From an uncultured Eggerthella sp. (GTDB taxonomy: Bacteria > Actinomycetota > Coriobacteriia > Coriobacteriales > Eggerthellaceae): a DNA stretch of 39,452 bases. Position 1 is the first letter of the stretch, and each line of letters starts with the position of its first letter. Below the pieces are notes generated by a model. That model worked only from the letters and a program-made list of their open reading frames with translations, was not told the origin of the DNA and ran no database searches. Both the position numbers and the translations under genes were made by a program. Of the stretch, positions 5,073 to 14,727 are shown piece by piece. The DNA lies in assembly GCA_937998355.1 (NCBI GenBank), contig CALLDI010000008.1:1-39452 (forward strand), written 5' to 3'.

Positions 5073-7787
5073 TTGCTAGCTGATACCATCATACTGTTCT
5101 CGACCCAGGATGAAGTCATGCGCTACCGCAAGCGCATGGCGTCTACCTGCGACGATGCGTCGCTAGGGGTCACCGTCACCACGCCGGAAGCTTTGATCGA
5201 GGAATTGTGGGATGTGTGGGGAAGTCGTGAGCGACTCGTTACGTCGACCCAACGCACCATCATCATCAAAGCATTGCTCGATGGCCAAGAAGATTGGGTG
5301 CCTTCGATGGGCACCGTTTCGCTGCTCGCTCCGTTTTTGGGTGAATATCTCACGTTCGTGGACGATCGTTTTTCTGAGTCGCATGCAGAAGCGCTGACTT
5401 CGACCGAAGAGAGCATCGTCACCTTCGTGCGCCGTTATGAGGCAGCGCTTCGAGAAGCGCTGCTCATCGAGCCCGCTCAGGCGCTCATCAAGCTCGCGCC
5501 CCTCGTGAAGCTCGCATCTGTGATCGTCCGCACGCAGCAAGATCCCCCAGCTTATCTCATGGACTTTCTTGAGGGTGTTTCCGATCGGGTCGAGCGCAGG
5601 GATCCGCAGCTCGAACCCGATGATGGGCAAGATCCTGTGAAAGCTTCGTATCTTCTGCTTCGGCCTCAGGGTCGAACTGCAGAGGCGTACCTCATCGCGC
5701 GTACGCTCGATAAGAGCAGAGTGGCAGGCTCTACGATCATCATCACCGCACCGGACCCGACAGAGCTCTTCGATTCGATGGAAGATGCGCTGATCGAGCG
5801 AGGATTCACGGTCTCCCTCGAGGCGACGCGATCGTTTCAAGATACGCTGTTCGGACGAGCGTTCGATGCGACCGTCGTGCTCTGCGGACTCTCGCAGGAA
5901 CACTCTCGCGAGGCTGTGCTGCAGGCTGCTGCCACGTATCTTGGCTCGCCTTATGCTCAGCTTTCTTCGGTCAAACGCGAGCGTTTGCTCGCTTCGATGC
6001 GCGCCGATCGCACGTTGTCGCTCGATGATATGCGCGACGCGCTTCGCAGTGCTTCTCGTTCGTTCGAATACTTCGAGGCGCTCACCGAGGAGAGCGATGC
6101 GGGCATCCTCTTCGGTTTCTTCGAGGACCTCGTTCATCGCATGCAGCTCGACCCTGTCGTGCGTGAATCCGAACTTGCGGTGCTCGCTCGCATGAAGAGT
6201 CTTTATGCCGAGGCGCGCAAGCTCGGGCAAGAGCCCACTCAACTGTTCGAGCTCATCGATGCGCTGGCCGTTCCTTACACGCGCACTTCTGTGCCCGCAG
6301 GTGGCCTCGCATCTCGCCAGTGCTCTTCTGACGGTGATGGCGATCTACCCATCGAGGCTTCTCTTGCGGATGAACCGCGCGAGCACGTTCTGTTCACGTC
6401 GCTGGAGCGAGCCGCAGCGCTGCCTGCCGCATGTTGTGACGTGGTCGTCATGGCCGGCCTCGACAGCGCGAGCTATAGCGGTGCGCAACAACGCTCGACG
6501 CTCACGGAATTCCTCGATCGCTTCGATTCGCCACGTGTCGACGATACGATCGAGATCATGGAAGCGCGATTCGAGCGCGCTCTGCGTCTTGCGCGTCGCT
6601 TCGTCATCTTCGAATACGCCCTGCAGAGCGTGAGCGGTGAAGAGCATTATCCTGCGTTCTTCCTCGAATCGTTCTTGAATGCACGATCGCTTCGCGAAGA
6701 GCCTGTTGAAGAGCGCACCATGGGTGAGGAATGCTTCGATCTTGCAGCGCGCATGGAGCCGCTCACCCCCGCTTCGATCGAAGAAGAGCCGAAGGTGGTG
6801 CGAGGGAGCCTTCCCATGCGAGATCGCGCGCGCCTGCTTCCCTTCGTGCTCGATCGTGAAGGCAACGAACGCCCGGTCGTCTCCGCTTCTGCGCTCGAAG
6901 AGTATCTCAATTGTCCCTATTCATGGTTCGTCAAGCGGAAGCTGAATCTCGACGATGCCGAAGAAGAATTCGGCGCGCGCGAACAAGGGACGTTCGTGCA
7001 TAGCGTTTTCCAGGCATTTTATGACGAGTGGACCGCGCGCGGTCATGATCGCGTGAGACCCGATACACTCGAAGAGGCGCAAGGTCTTCTGGCAGACGTG
7101 TTCGATCGGCTCGTGCTCGAACAGGCGGATCGACAGCCGGGGGATCGGTATATCGCTGTGAGCGAGCTTGAACGCGAGCAGATCGCGCAGCTCAAACGCC
7201 AGGTGTGCGAGAATCTTTCTTTCCAGGCGAGCGTCTTTCCGTCGTATCACGTGGAAGGCCACGAGGTCGCGCTCTCTGTTGAAGAGCAGCTCGTCTATGG
7301 AGGGGCGATCGTCCATGGTCGCATCGATCGTGTCGATGTTGACGAGAACGGTAACTTCGTGATCATCGATTACAAGGGTTCGCTCGAAGGCCATGAAGCA
7401 GGATATGCGGTCCCCGAGGATGCAGAAGAGGAGCCGTTCGTTGCCCCTGGCAAGATCCAGGCGCTCTTGTATGCGCAAGCTCTCAAGCGTCGCGACCCTG
7501 GCCGCCATCCTAAGGCTGCGGTCTATTTGAGCTATCGTGCGAAGAGCCCGAAGGAGCTCTTGCGCGGATCGATCGCTGAGACGCTTCCGAGCGCGCTCTT
7601 GCACTCGAACAACGCCAGCGTGGTCGAAGGCGATCTCGAACGTTATCTCGATCTTGTGGAGCACGAACTTGCGAAAACGGTCGAGCGCATGGTCTCGGGA
7701 GATATCGCCCCCGACCCACGCGATGCGCGCGCATGCAAATACTGCCCTGTGCTCTCCTGCGAAAAGAGGATCGATGGATCTCAGTAG
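5073..7787 (+). CDS. addB: AddB-like subunit of the AddAB helicase-nuclease (PD-(D/E)XK nuclease with Fe-S cysteines)
   Basis: A 904-residue protein starting at TTG, with AGGAAA 8 nt upstream. The C-terminal nuclease domain shows HGRIDRVD (about 748-755) and VIIDYKGS (about 763-770), the D and DYK residues of RecB-type nucleases. An iron-sulphur staple is suggested by NCPYSWF before the nuclease (about 612-618) and CKYCPVLSC at the C-terminus (about 888-896), together four cysteines. AddB of Bacillus is about 1,160 residues and starts with a Walker A motif; here the protein is shorter and no Walker A is visible at the N-terminus. The cysteine spacing is C-x2-C-x4-C instead of C-x2-C-x5-C. With AddA it resects double-strand breaks for recombination. 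Confidence 0.85.
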   Translation: MLADTIILFSTQDEVMRYRKRMASTCDDASLGVTVTTPEALIEELWDVWGSRERLVTSTQRTIIIKALLDGQEDWVPSMGTVSLLAPFLGEYLTFVDDRFSESHAEALTSTEESIVTFVRRYEAALREALLIEPAQALIKLAPLVKLASVIVRTQQDPPAYLMDFLEGVSDRVERRDPQLEPDDGQDPVKASYLLLRPQGRTAEAYLIARTLDKSRVAGSTIIITAPDPTELFDSMEDALIERGFTVSLEATRSFQDTLFGRAFDATVVLCGLSQEHSREAVLQAAATYLGSPYAQLSSVKRERLLASMRADRTLSLDDMRDALRSASRSFEYFEALTEESDAGILFGFFEDLVHRMQLDPVVRESELAVLARMKSLYAEARKLGQEPTQLFELIDALAVPYTRTSVPAGGLASRQCSSDGDGDLPIEASLADEPREHVLFTSLERAAALPAACCDVVVMAGLDSASYSGAQQRSTLTEFLDRFDSPRVDDTIEIMEARFERALRLARRFVIFEYALQSVSGEEHYPAFFLESFLNARSLREEPVEERTMGEECFDLAARMEPLTPASIEEEPKVVRGSLPMRDRARLLPFVLDREGNERPVVSASALEEYLNCPYSWFVKRKLNLDDAEEEFGAREQGTFVHSVFQAFYDEWTARGHDRVRPDTLEEAQGLLADVFDRLVLEQADRQPGDRYIAVSELEREQIAQLKRQVCENLSFQASVFPSYHVEGHEVALSVEEQLVYGGAIVHGRIDRVDVDENGNFVIIDYKGSLEGHEAGYAVPEDAEEEPFVAPGKIQALLYAQALKRRDPGRHPKAAVYLSYRAKSPKELLRGSIAETLPSALLHSNNASVVEGDLERYLDLVEHELAKTVERMVSGDIAPDPRDARACKYCPVLSCEKRIDGSQ

Positions 7788-10700
7788 CGCTACATCGGGT
7801 CAACAGCAGATCATCACGACGCTCGACGCACCCTTGTCGGTCGCGGCAGGTGCGGGCAGCGGTAAGACCTTCACGCTCACGAATCGCATCGCCTATGCAT
7901 TGATCGGGGAAACAGGAGAGGCATCGTCCTTCATCGGCAACGTCGATGAAGTCCTGGCGATCACCTTCAGCCGGTCGGGCGCTGCCGAGCTCAAGTCACG
8001 CATCCGTTCGCTCCTGCAGGCAGAAGGGCTCGAGGACCAGGCGTGTGCAGTCGAGGACGCCTGGGTCACCACGATCCATGGTATGTGCGCACGCATCTTG
8101 CGTGAGCATGCGCTCGAGCTTGGCATCGATCCCGCTTTCCAGGTCGTCGAAGATATCGAGTCGGAAGAGCTGTGGCAGCAAGCGCTCGAGAGCGCGCTCC
8201 AGCGCTGGGCCGATGAAGATTCAGCGCCACGCATCAAGCGCCTGATCGAACTGTTCCCTCGATCGAAGGGTCCGCAGGGTCCTTCGGGCATCGCGGTCTT
8301 CCTGACCAGGCTCTGGGAGAAAACGCTCAGCATGCCCGATGGATTCGAGAGCATCCATCTTCCCGAGCCGAGCGTCGATCTTGCGGAGGCGTTGCGCACG
8401 CTCATCGAGTTGGGCGAAGAGTTCCAAGCCATCTCGCGAACGTGGACCAAGCTCGGTCGTTACGACCAGGGCTACCTTGATGCGCTCGATGCAGCGCTCG
8501 ATGCGGCGCGAGCATACCAGCAGCGCATCGACCTCGTGTCCGCTTCGTTCGCAGACGAGCGCTTCGATGCCCAGGAGTATCTCGAGCTCATCCTTTCATT
8601 CCCGAAGACATCGGAGAAGTATCAGGCGAAGGGCCCCGATGCTGATTTCTTCGCGTCGTATCGCTGCACCTATCGCGATATCGCGCGCAGCGTCATGCAA
8701 GATGCAGCCGCCGTGCTCTCGGCCGATATGCTCGAGCTGCTCAAGCTCGTCGACTACGAATATCAGCGACTCAAGGGCCCGGGGCGCCTCGATAATACCG
8801 ATCTGCTCCGATCGTGCTGCGATGCTCTGCACCTCGACCCTGCGTTACGCGCTTCCTATCAGCGGCGATTCAAGCTCATCATGGTCGATGAATTCCAGGA
8901 TACGGATTCGTTGCAGGTCGCTATCATCGATCATCTTTCGCGCGACCATGGCGCGAATGTGATGACGGTAGGGGATGCGCAACAGAGCATCTATCGGTTC
9001 CGTGGCGCGGATGTGGAGGTCTTCTTTCGCCATCGTGAAACGCAGCGCGCTGTTCACCAGCGCTTCCAAGCGCTCTCGCTCCCGGATAATTTCCGTAGTC
9101 ATGGCGATATCCTGAAGTTCGTCGATGCGATCTTCTCGAAGCCGTCGTTCTTCGGCGATGAATTCCTCTCCTTGCTCCCGAAGGGTAAGGAGAACCAGAT
9201 CGACGATCCGCTCTTCGCCGATCGTCCTCGCGTGAAGATGAGCGTGATCGAGAACAGGCGAGGCGGTGCGTCGGCGAACGACGTGCGGGAGCTGACGGCT
9301 CGTCGTATCGCGCAGCATTTCTCGGAGCTTCGCGCAGCAGGCGTTTCGCCGGGGAAGATGGTCATCCTGCTCGGATCGATGTCGAACGTCGATCTTTACG
9401 CGCGTGCGCTCGCGGATGAAGGCTTCGAGAGCCTCGTCACCGCAGGGTCGGTCTTCGCGCGCATGCCTGAGGTGAACATCGTCAAAGCGCTCTTGATCGC
9501 GCTCGCAGACCATACGAACTCCACGGCGCTCTACCAGGTACTGTCCTCTCCGCTCTTCGATCTTTCCGATGCGGCCCTCTTCGCGCTCGGCCATCTTCGC
9601 TTCAGCGAAGAGGAGCATGGCCGCGCCTCGTTCGCTGCGCGCTTCTGGCGCTTGCTCGCCGCGTTCGAGGCTGATGGCGATCGCGCTGTTCTTCAACTGC
9701 TCGACCCCTGCGATCTTGCGCAGGAAGATCTGCGCGAAGCGATGCGCGTTCTCGAGCTCTTCCGGTCGCTCTTGCAAGACCTTAGCAAGCGCGGGGTCCA
9801 TGACGCGCTTCACGCGTTGATCCTCGACGCGGGATGGTTCTATCGCCTCGAGACCGCAGGTACCGAAGGCCTCGCGGTCGCGGCGAACCTCTTCAAGGCG
9901 CTCGAATTCGTGCGGGATTGGGAACATCAGCATCGAACGCTTCACCAGATCGCAGACGATTTCGCGGCGTTTTTGGAAGTTTCCAAGCAAACGCCTGGCG
10001 TGTTAGCTACGCCCGAGAGCGAGTTCGTGCGCATCATGACCATTCATGCGAGCAAAGGCCTCGAGTTCGATCATGTCGCGGTCGCCGAGATCCGCTCGGG
10101 GCTTCCGAAGGCCTCACCGCTCCGGGTCGAACCCTATGGGGATGAGATCTTGTTCTCGCTCAAGCCCGTCGTTTCGGCTTCTGCGAAAGCGACGTTCGAT
10201 GGTTTGATGGGATTCACCTCCGATGAAGAGAGCGATCAGATCCCGACATGCCAGGACCCCTCTTCTCTTTCGCCTGTTGAGGTATCCGATCTGCTCGATG
10301 CGCGCATCCAGCGCGGGGAAATCGACGATGCGCAGCGTTTGCTCTATGTCGCGCTCACGCGTGCGGTGAAGTCGCTCTATCTTTGTTTAGGATTCGAGGG
10401 CAATGCGAAGTTCGACTATGCGAAGAAGGGCATCTTCGGCCTGCTGCATGAAGCGATCGATTGGGAGCGTACCGCTGAACCTACTACCTTCACGTTCGAC
10501 TTCGGGGGGAGCAGACCCGCGCTCGTCAGCCATGAGGTCTTGGCGCAAGGTATCGCCGAGGAGGAGGTTAGCGCGCAGCAAGAGCGCACCTTCTCAGTGG
10601 TGAAGCGCCAGCGCGCTGCTTCGGTCGCGGTACCGAGCGTTTCGGTGCGCGACGATGTGGTCTCGTATTCGTCGATCGCGCCCGATCATGGTCCAGCGCT

Positions 10701-11373
10701 CGAACAGGGCGATACGGCCGATCATAAGATCTCCGAAGAGCCGTTCATCGACGATCTTTCGGCAGCGCTGAAGCAGGAGAGCGCGGTCGCGCTCGGAACA
10801 GCGTTCCATCGTCTTGCGCAACGTGCGATCGAATCGCGTCGCTTCGTTGGAGCGCCCGCCGAAGTGCCCGAAGAGGCGCTCGCGGTGCAGGCAGCTTCAT
10901 GCGATCTTTCGCCCGACCAGGCACAGCGCTTGCGCTTCGCTCTCGATCGCTGGTTCGGAAGCGACCTTTGCGCTCGTTTCATGGCGTGCGACCAGGTGCG
11001 CGCGGAGGTTCCTTTCATGCTCGAGATCGAGCGAGAGGATGCGCGCATCTTCCTCGAGGGAGAGATCGACGGGCTCGCGTTCGATCCGAATGAGCCGGCC
11101 AAGCGCGCGCTGTTCATCGATTACAAGACAGGTGGCAACGATCAGGAATCAGCGGCATGCCTCTACGAAAAGCACCTGCTCCAAGCCCAGTGCTATGCGC
11201 TCGCGCTCATGCGCCAGGGCTTCGATGAGGTCGAGGCGTATTTCATTCGTGTGGAGCGTGCTTGCCCAGCCGATCAGTCGCAACCGCAGGTGGTACCATA
11301 TACGTTCGCTCAGAGCGACCGAGACGCGCTCGAAGAGGCGGTCATGGCAGCATACCGCGTGACGAAGAGGTAG
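7774..11373 (+). CDS. addA: AddA subunit of the AddAB helicase-nuclease (UvrD-like helicase plus nuclease)
   Basis: A 1,199-residue protein, close to the 1,230 typical of AddA. I chose the ATG at 7774, preceded by GAAAAGAGGA and overlapping addB by 14 bp; the frame is open further upstream but that part lies inside addB. Superfamily-1 motifs in order: AAGAGSGKT (Walker A, about 24-32), MVDEFQDTDS (about 370-379), VGDAQQSIYRFRG, MTIHASKGLEFD and LLYVALTRA. The C-terminal PD-(D/E)XK nuclease has GTAFHRLAQRA, EGEIDGLAF and LFIDYKTGG (about 1080-1116). It is the 3'-5' helicase and second nuclease of the complex. rarA follows after 3 bp. Confidence 0.95.
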   Translation: MDLSSATSGQQQIITTLDAPLSVAAGAGSGKTFTLTNRIAYALIGETGEASSFIGNVDEVLAITFSRSGAAELKSRIRSLLQAEGLEDQACAVEDAWVTTIHGMCARILREHALELGIDPAFQVVEDIESEELWQQALESALQRWADEDSAPRIKRLIELFPRSKGPQGPSGIAVFLTRLWEKTLSMPDGFESIHLPEPSVDLAEALRTLIELGEEFQAISRTWTKLGRYDQGYLDALDAALDAARAYQQRIDLVSASFADERFDAQEYLELILSFPKTSEKYQAKGPDADFFASYRCTYRDIARSVMQDAAAVLSADMLELLKLVDYEYQRLKGPGRLDNTDLLRSCCDALHLDPALRASYQRRFKLIMVDEFQDTDSLQVAIIDHLSRDHGANVMTVGDAQQSIYRFRGADVEVFFRHRETQRAVHQRFQALSLPDNFRSHGDILKFVDAIFSKPSFFGDEFLSLLPKGKENQIDDPLFADRPRVKMSVIENRRGGASANDVRELTARRIAQHFSELRAAGVSPGKMVILLGSMSNVDLYARALADEGFESLVTAGSVFARMPEVNIVKALLIALADHTNSTALYQVLSSPLFDLSDAALFALGHLRFSEEEHGRASFAARFWRLLAAFEADGDRAVLQLLDPCDLAQEDLREAMRVLELFRSLLQDLSKRGVHDALHALILDAGWFYRLETAGTEGLAVAANLFKALEFVRDWEHQHRTLHQIADDFAAFLEVSKQTPGVLATPESEFVRIMTIHASKGLEFDHVAVAEIRSGLPKASPLRVEPYGDEILFSLKPVVSASAKATFDGLMGFTSDEESDQIPTCQDPSSLSPVEVSDLLDARIQRGEIDDAQRLLYVALTRAVKSLYLCLGFEGNAKFDYAKKGIFGLLHEAIDWERTAEPTTFTFDFGGSRPALVSHEVLAQGIAEEEVSAQQERTFSVVKRQRAASVAVPSVSVRDDVVSYSSIAPDHGPALEQGDTADHKISEEPFIDDLSAALKQESAVALGTAFHRLAQRAIESRRFVGAPAEVPEEALAVQAASCDLSPDQAQRLRFALDRWFGSDLCARFMACDQVRAEVPFMLEIEREDARIFLEGEIDGLAFDPNEPAKRALFIDYKTGGNDQESAACLYEKHLLQAQCYALALMRQGFDEVEAYFIRVERACPADQSQPQVVPYTFAQSDRDALEEAVMAAYRVTKR

Positions 11374-11376
11374 AGG

Positions 11377-12681
11377 ATGGACACGCTCTTTTCGGATATG
11401 GAAGACGAAACGCGTCTTGCGCACGCGCCGCTCGCGGTACGCATGCGCCCTCGTACGCTCGATGAAGTGGTAGGACAGACCGATGCGCTCGGGGAAGGCA
11501 CCTGGCTGCGGGGTGCCATAGAGAACGACGCGCTCTCATCCATCATCCTGTACGGGCCAGCGGGTACGGGCAAGACCTCGCTCGCGCGCGTCATCGCTAA
11601 GAGCACGAACGCCACCTTCGTCGAAGTCTCCGCCATCGGTGGCACGGTCTCGGATCTGCGCAAGGTCATCGCGGAGGCGGACAAGCGCCTCATCCATCGC
11701 AATCTGCGCACGATCCTGTTCATCGACGAGATCCATCGCTTCAATCGCGCGCAGCAAGATGCACTGCTCCATGCGGTCGAAGACGGCATCGTGGTGCTGA
11801 TCGGCGCGACCACGGAGAACCCGTTCTTCGAGGTGAACTCCGCGCTCATCTCGCGTTCGCGTTTGATCGAGCTCCATAGTCTCTCCGATGACAACATCCG
11901 CGAGATCCTGAACCGTGCGCTCAGTGACGATCGCGGTCTGGCAGGCGCCTACGAGCTCGACGACGAAGCAGCGGATGCGATCCTTACGCTCTCCGCTGGC
12001 GATGCCCGTGCTGCGCTCACCACGCTCTCGCTCGCAGCGGACGTAGCCAAGGCGCAGAAGTCGTCGCACATCACGCGCGAGACGGTATCCATCGCGATGC
12101 CGTACCATAATCTGCCCTACGACAAAGACCGCGATATGCACTACGACATCATCTCGGCCTTCATCAAATCGATGCGCGGCTCCGACCCAGATGCGGCGCT
12201 CTATTGGCTCGCGCGCATGATCGACGGGGGAGAGGATCCGAAGTTCATCGCGCGGCGCATCTTCATCCTTGCCTCGGAAGACATCGGCAATGCTGATCCG
12301 CAGGCCATCTTGGTAGCGGAAGCGGCGTTCAAGGCAGCTGAAGTGATCGGATACCCCGAATGCGGCATCAATCTCGCGCAAGCTGCGATCTATATGGCGC
12401 TCGCTCCGAAATCGAACGCCTCTTCCCAGGCGTACTTCAAAGCGCTCTCGGAAGTGAAGAAAGGTCCAGCCCGTGCGGTACCTAACCACTTGCGCGACCG
12501 TCATCGTCCCGGTAGCGACGAATACGGTCCATACCTCTATCCTCACAACTACCCTGGAGCCAAGGTCGAACAGCAATATTTGCCTGATGGGCTTGAGAGA
12601 GGTTGCTTCTACGAGCCGAGCGAGCGTGGCTGGGAACGTTACCGGATTGATTACTCCGCGAAAGACTTTTCAGACTTATAA
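11377..12681 (+). CDS. rarA: Replication-associated recombination protein A (AAA+ ATPase)
   Basis: A 434-residue MgsA/WRNIP1-type clamp-loader-like ATPase acting at stalled forks. It has the Walker A motif YGPAGTGKTS (about 59-68), the Walker B segment LFIDEIHRFNRAQQDALL (about 117-134) and the sensor-1 region IGATTENP. The C-terminal signature LPDGLERGCFYEPSERGWE is characteristic of RarA. The ATG follows the addA stop by 3 bp with AGAGG overlapping that stop, so it belongs to the same operon. Grouping with addAB fits repair of broken or stalled replication forks. The C-terminus ends in KDFSDL, and no terminator is seen after it. Confidence 0.95.
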   Translation: MDTLFSDMEDETRLAHAPLAVRMRPRTLDEVVGQTDALGEGTWLRGAIENDALSSIILYGPAGTGKTSLARVIAKSTNATFVEVSAIGGTVSDLRKVIAEADKRLIHRNLRTILFIDEIHRFNRAQQDALLHAVEDGIVVLIGATTENPFFEVNSALISRSRLIELHSLSDDNIREILNRALSDDRGLAGAYELDDEAADAILTLSAGDARAALTTLSLAADVAKAQKSSHITRETVSIAMPYHNLPYDKDRDMHYDIISAFIKSMRGSDPDAALYWLARMIDGGEDPKFIARRIFILASEDIGNADPQAILVAEAAFKAAEVIGYPECGINLAQAAIYMALAPKSNASSQAYFKALSEVKKGPARAVPNHLRDRHRPGSDEYGPYLYPHNYPGAKVEQQYLPDGLERGCFYEPSERGWERYRIDYSAKDFSDL

Positions 12682-12686
12682 AAGGG

Positions 12687-12692
12687 TATAAT
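12687..12692 (+). promoter_or_regulatory. Candidate -10 element before the DUF948-like gene
   Basis: A perfect TATAAT lies 35 bp upstream of the ATG at 12727, just after the rarA stop. No convincing -35 is found at 16-18 bp, so the promoter is tentative; read-through from rarA is also possible. Confidence 0.4.
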
Positions 12693-12726
12693 CGAGGAAA
12701 TTTGGTTTGGAAGGAAGGGTGTCGTC

Positions 12727-13350
12727 ATGGAGAATCTCGTTCCCATCGGACTTTTTATCCTCTGTCTGGCCGGTGCGGCCGCTCTCGCTGCGCTCGCTTA
12801 TTTCTTGTTCATCCTGGTCAAGATCATTCGTAATTGCGTTTTCGAGAAGGTCAATCCTTTGCTCGATGATGCGAAGGAATTGATGACGCAAGCTAAGCCC
12901 ATCGTTGGTCGTGTCGAACCGATGATGGATCGCATCACGCTCACTATCGACGCAGCGAACCTCGAGATCATGCGTGTCGATCAGATCATGGAAGACGTGA
13001 ACAACATCACGGGTAATGTCTCGAAGGCTACCAGCTCGGTCGATAAGGTCACGCAGGCTCCGCTCAATCTCATCGCGAAGGCCACCGCTGCTATCCGCGA
13101 ACGCATCAACCCGGTGAAGGATACGGCAGAGGGTACTGCGGGCGTCGTGCTCAACAACGTCGACAATGGTCTGGAGGTCGTGGGTGAGAAGGTCGCTTCC
13201 ATGCAGGAAGATAACATCGAACGTCGTGCTGATCGCGAAGCAGCCCAGGCGGTGCGCGATGAAGCCATGGCCCAGACCAACACCACTGCTGCGAATCTGA
13301 AAGAAGCGATGTACATCAAGGCGAATGCCGATTCGGCAGGCGTCAAGTAG
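12727..13350 (+). CDS. DUF948-like single-pass membrane protein
   Basis: A 207-residue protein with one N-terminal membrane segment (about 7-36, rich in Ala/Leu/Ile). A long cytoplasmic helical part follows, with heptad-like spacing (VDKVTQAP, VEPMMDRITLTID), then a charged, alanine-rich C-terminus. This is the layout of DUF948 proteins, which resemble methyl-accepting coiled coils and have no established function. GGAAGGAAGGG is the ribosome binding site. The AI-2E family permease gene follows 21 bp later, suggesting a small membrane-protein operon. The family call rests on overall layout rather than on a diagnostic motif. Confidence 0.75.
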   Translation: MENLVPIGLFILCLAGAAALAALAYFLFILVKIIRNCVFEKVNPLLDDAKELMTQAKPIVGRVEPMMDRITLTIDAANLEIMRVDQIMEDVNNITGNVSKATSSVDKVTQAPLNLIAKATAAIRERINPVKDTAEGTAGVVLNNVDNGLEVVGEKVASMQEDNIERRADREAAQAVRDEAMAQTNTTAANLKEAMYIKANADSAGVK

Positions 13351-13371
13351 TCTTTATCGAGGGTAACGCGC

Positions 13372-14649
13372 ATGAAGCATGTCGATCCTTCGGATCGTGA
13401 ATCACTGTCCGAAGATAAGGAATATCGCGAAACAGCGATCAAGGCGATGAGGGCGGGGCGATGGTTCTTCATCGCCGCGCTCATCGTCTTGTTGGGTATC
13501 ATCATCTATTACACTGGCATCGTCCTCAACGTTCTTTCCATCCCTGTCGGTATCATCCTGTGGTCGATCGTCATCGTGTTCTGCTTGCGTGGCATCGTCG
13601 ATGGTCTTGAAAAACGGGGTCTGAAACGCATCTTCGGCACCATCATCGCCTATCTCATCATGTTCTTGGTCCTAGCGGGCTGCATCATCCTGGCGTTCTC
13701 GCCGCTTTTCGGCGTGGGCACGCAGTTCGATTCGCTCGTGCAGAGCATCCCGACCTACATCAATCAGGTGCGCGACTGGAGCAATCATGTGTATGGTCAA
13801 TATGCAGAGCTCTTCCAGGATGCGAACATCCAGGAATACCTCAATAGTGCCTTCGCTTCGCTGTCCAGCTGGGCATCTTCGCTCGCTTCTCAGAGCGCAC
13901 AAGGCGTCGCAGCCTTCGGTTCGGGCGTGGCGAACACGCTGCTCGTCATCGGTTTCGCGCTCGTCGTCGCCTTCTGGATCCTGCTCGAGCTTCCTGCTAT
14001 CGGCAAGGAAGCGCATCGCCTGCTCGGTTCGCGTCATGGTGAAGACCTGATGATGTTCGAGATCACCTTCACCCGTGTGATGGGCGGCTACATCAAGGCC
14101 ACCATCATCCAGTGCGGCATCATCGCGTTGTGCTGCGGCATCGGCTTCACCATCATGGGTCTGCCCAGTGCTGCCGCGCTCGGTCTCATCGTCGGCATCG
14201 TGAATATCATCCCGGTCATCGGTCCGTGGATCGCAGCGGTGCTCGTGGTCATCGTGGGTATCTTCGTCAGTCCGCTCATCGCCATCATCGCGCTCGTGTT
14301 CACCATCGTCATCCAGCAGGTCGTCTACACCTTCATCTCGCCGAAGCTCATGTCCAATTCGGTCGACATCCATCCGGCGCTCGTCATCCTCGCGCTCATG
14401 GTCGGCTCGGCCATCGGCTTCGCTATGAGCGGTTTCATCGGCAGCTTCATCGGTATGCTGCTCTCGATCCCGCTGGCGGCTGCGGCGAAATCCATCTTCG
14501 TGTATTACTTCGAGAAGCGTACGGGCCGTGCGATCCTCGCACCTGAAGGCATCTTCTTCAAGGGGGAGACGAAGGGTGGCGAAGTGAATCCGCTTGCCGA
14601 CGCAACGGGTGAAATGCCCAAGATCGACCCCGACCAACATGCGCAATAG
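13372..14649 (+). CDS. AI-2E family transporter (PerM/YdiK type permease)
   Basis: A 425-residue polytopic membrane protein. An N-terminal soluble stretch (about 1-38) leads into two close membrane segments (about 39-85), a third at about 90-115, an amphipathic region with QSIPTYINQVRDW, and four or five further segments in the C-terminal half (about 195-375). Typical family landmarks are the glycine-rich GLPSAAALGLIVGIVNIIPVIG region and PKLMSNSVDIHPALVILALM. The family exports small molecules; family members are annotated for AI-2 export or Na+/H+ exchange, and the substrate here cannot be told. GAGGGT lies before the ATG. Confidence 0.9.
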   Translation: MKHVDPSDRESLSEDKEYRETAIKAMRAGRWFFIAALIVLLGIIIYYTGIVLNVLSIPVGIILWSIVIVFCLRGIVDGLEKRGLKRIFGTIIAYLIMFLVLAGCIILAFSPLFGVGTQFDSLVQSIPTYINQVRDWSNHVYGQYAELFQDANIQEYLNSAFASLSSWASSLASQSAQGVAAFGSGVANTLLVIGFALVVAFWILLELPAIGKEAHRLLGSRHGEDLMMFEITFTRVMGGYIKATIIQCGIIALCCGIGFTIMGLPSAAALGLIVGIVNIIPVIGPWIAAVLVVIVGIFVSPLIAIIALVFTIVIQQVVYTFISPKLMSNSVDIHPALVILALMVGSAIGFAMSGFIGSFIGMLLSIPLAAAAKSIFVYYFEKRTGRAILAPEGIFFKGETKGGEVNPLADATGEMPKIDPDQHAQ

Positions 14650-14670
14650 CTTCATTCTTATCTTCATTGT

Positions 14671-14679
14671 TGGTATGAT
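14671..14679 (+). promoter_or_regulatory. Extended -10 promoter of alaS
   Basis: TGGTATGAT is an extended -10 (TGn plus TATGAT, 5 of 6). A weak -35, TTCATT, lies at 14651-14656 with a 17-bp spacer. The same nine bases occur before leuA at 35211-35219. It would give a leader of about 45 nt, too short for a T-box. Confidence 0.45.
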
Positions 14680-14727
14680 GCAGAGAATCCAATAGCGTTA
14701 CGATCAAGCTCGATAGAAAGTTTGTCC

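Noticed and set aside
9834..10145. Short plus-strand frame inside addA
   Set aside because: It lies in a different frame of a well-conserved helicase gene and has no independent evidence.
13672..14667. 331-codon minus-strand frame opposite the AI-2E permease gene
   Set aside because: The product is mostly Asp, Glu, Arg and His, the mirror image of a hydrophobic membrane protein; no family features.
14650..14727. T-box or other riboswitch before alaS
   Set aside because: The gap is only 78 bp with a promoter inside it; too short for a T-box, and no specifier loop or antiterminator sequence is seen.
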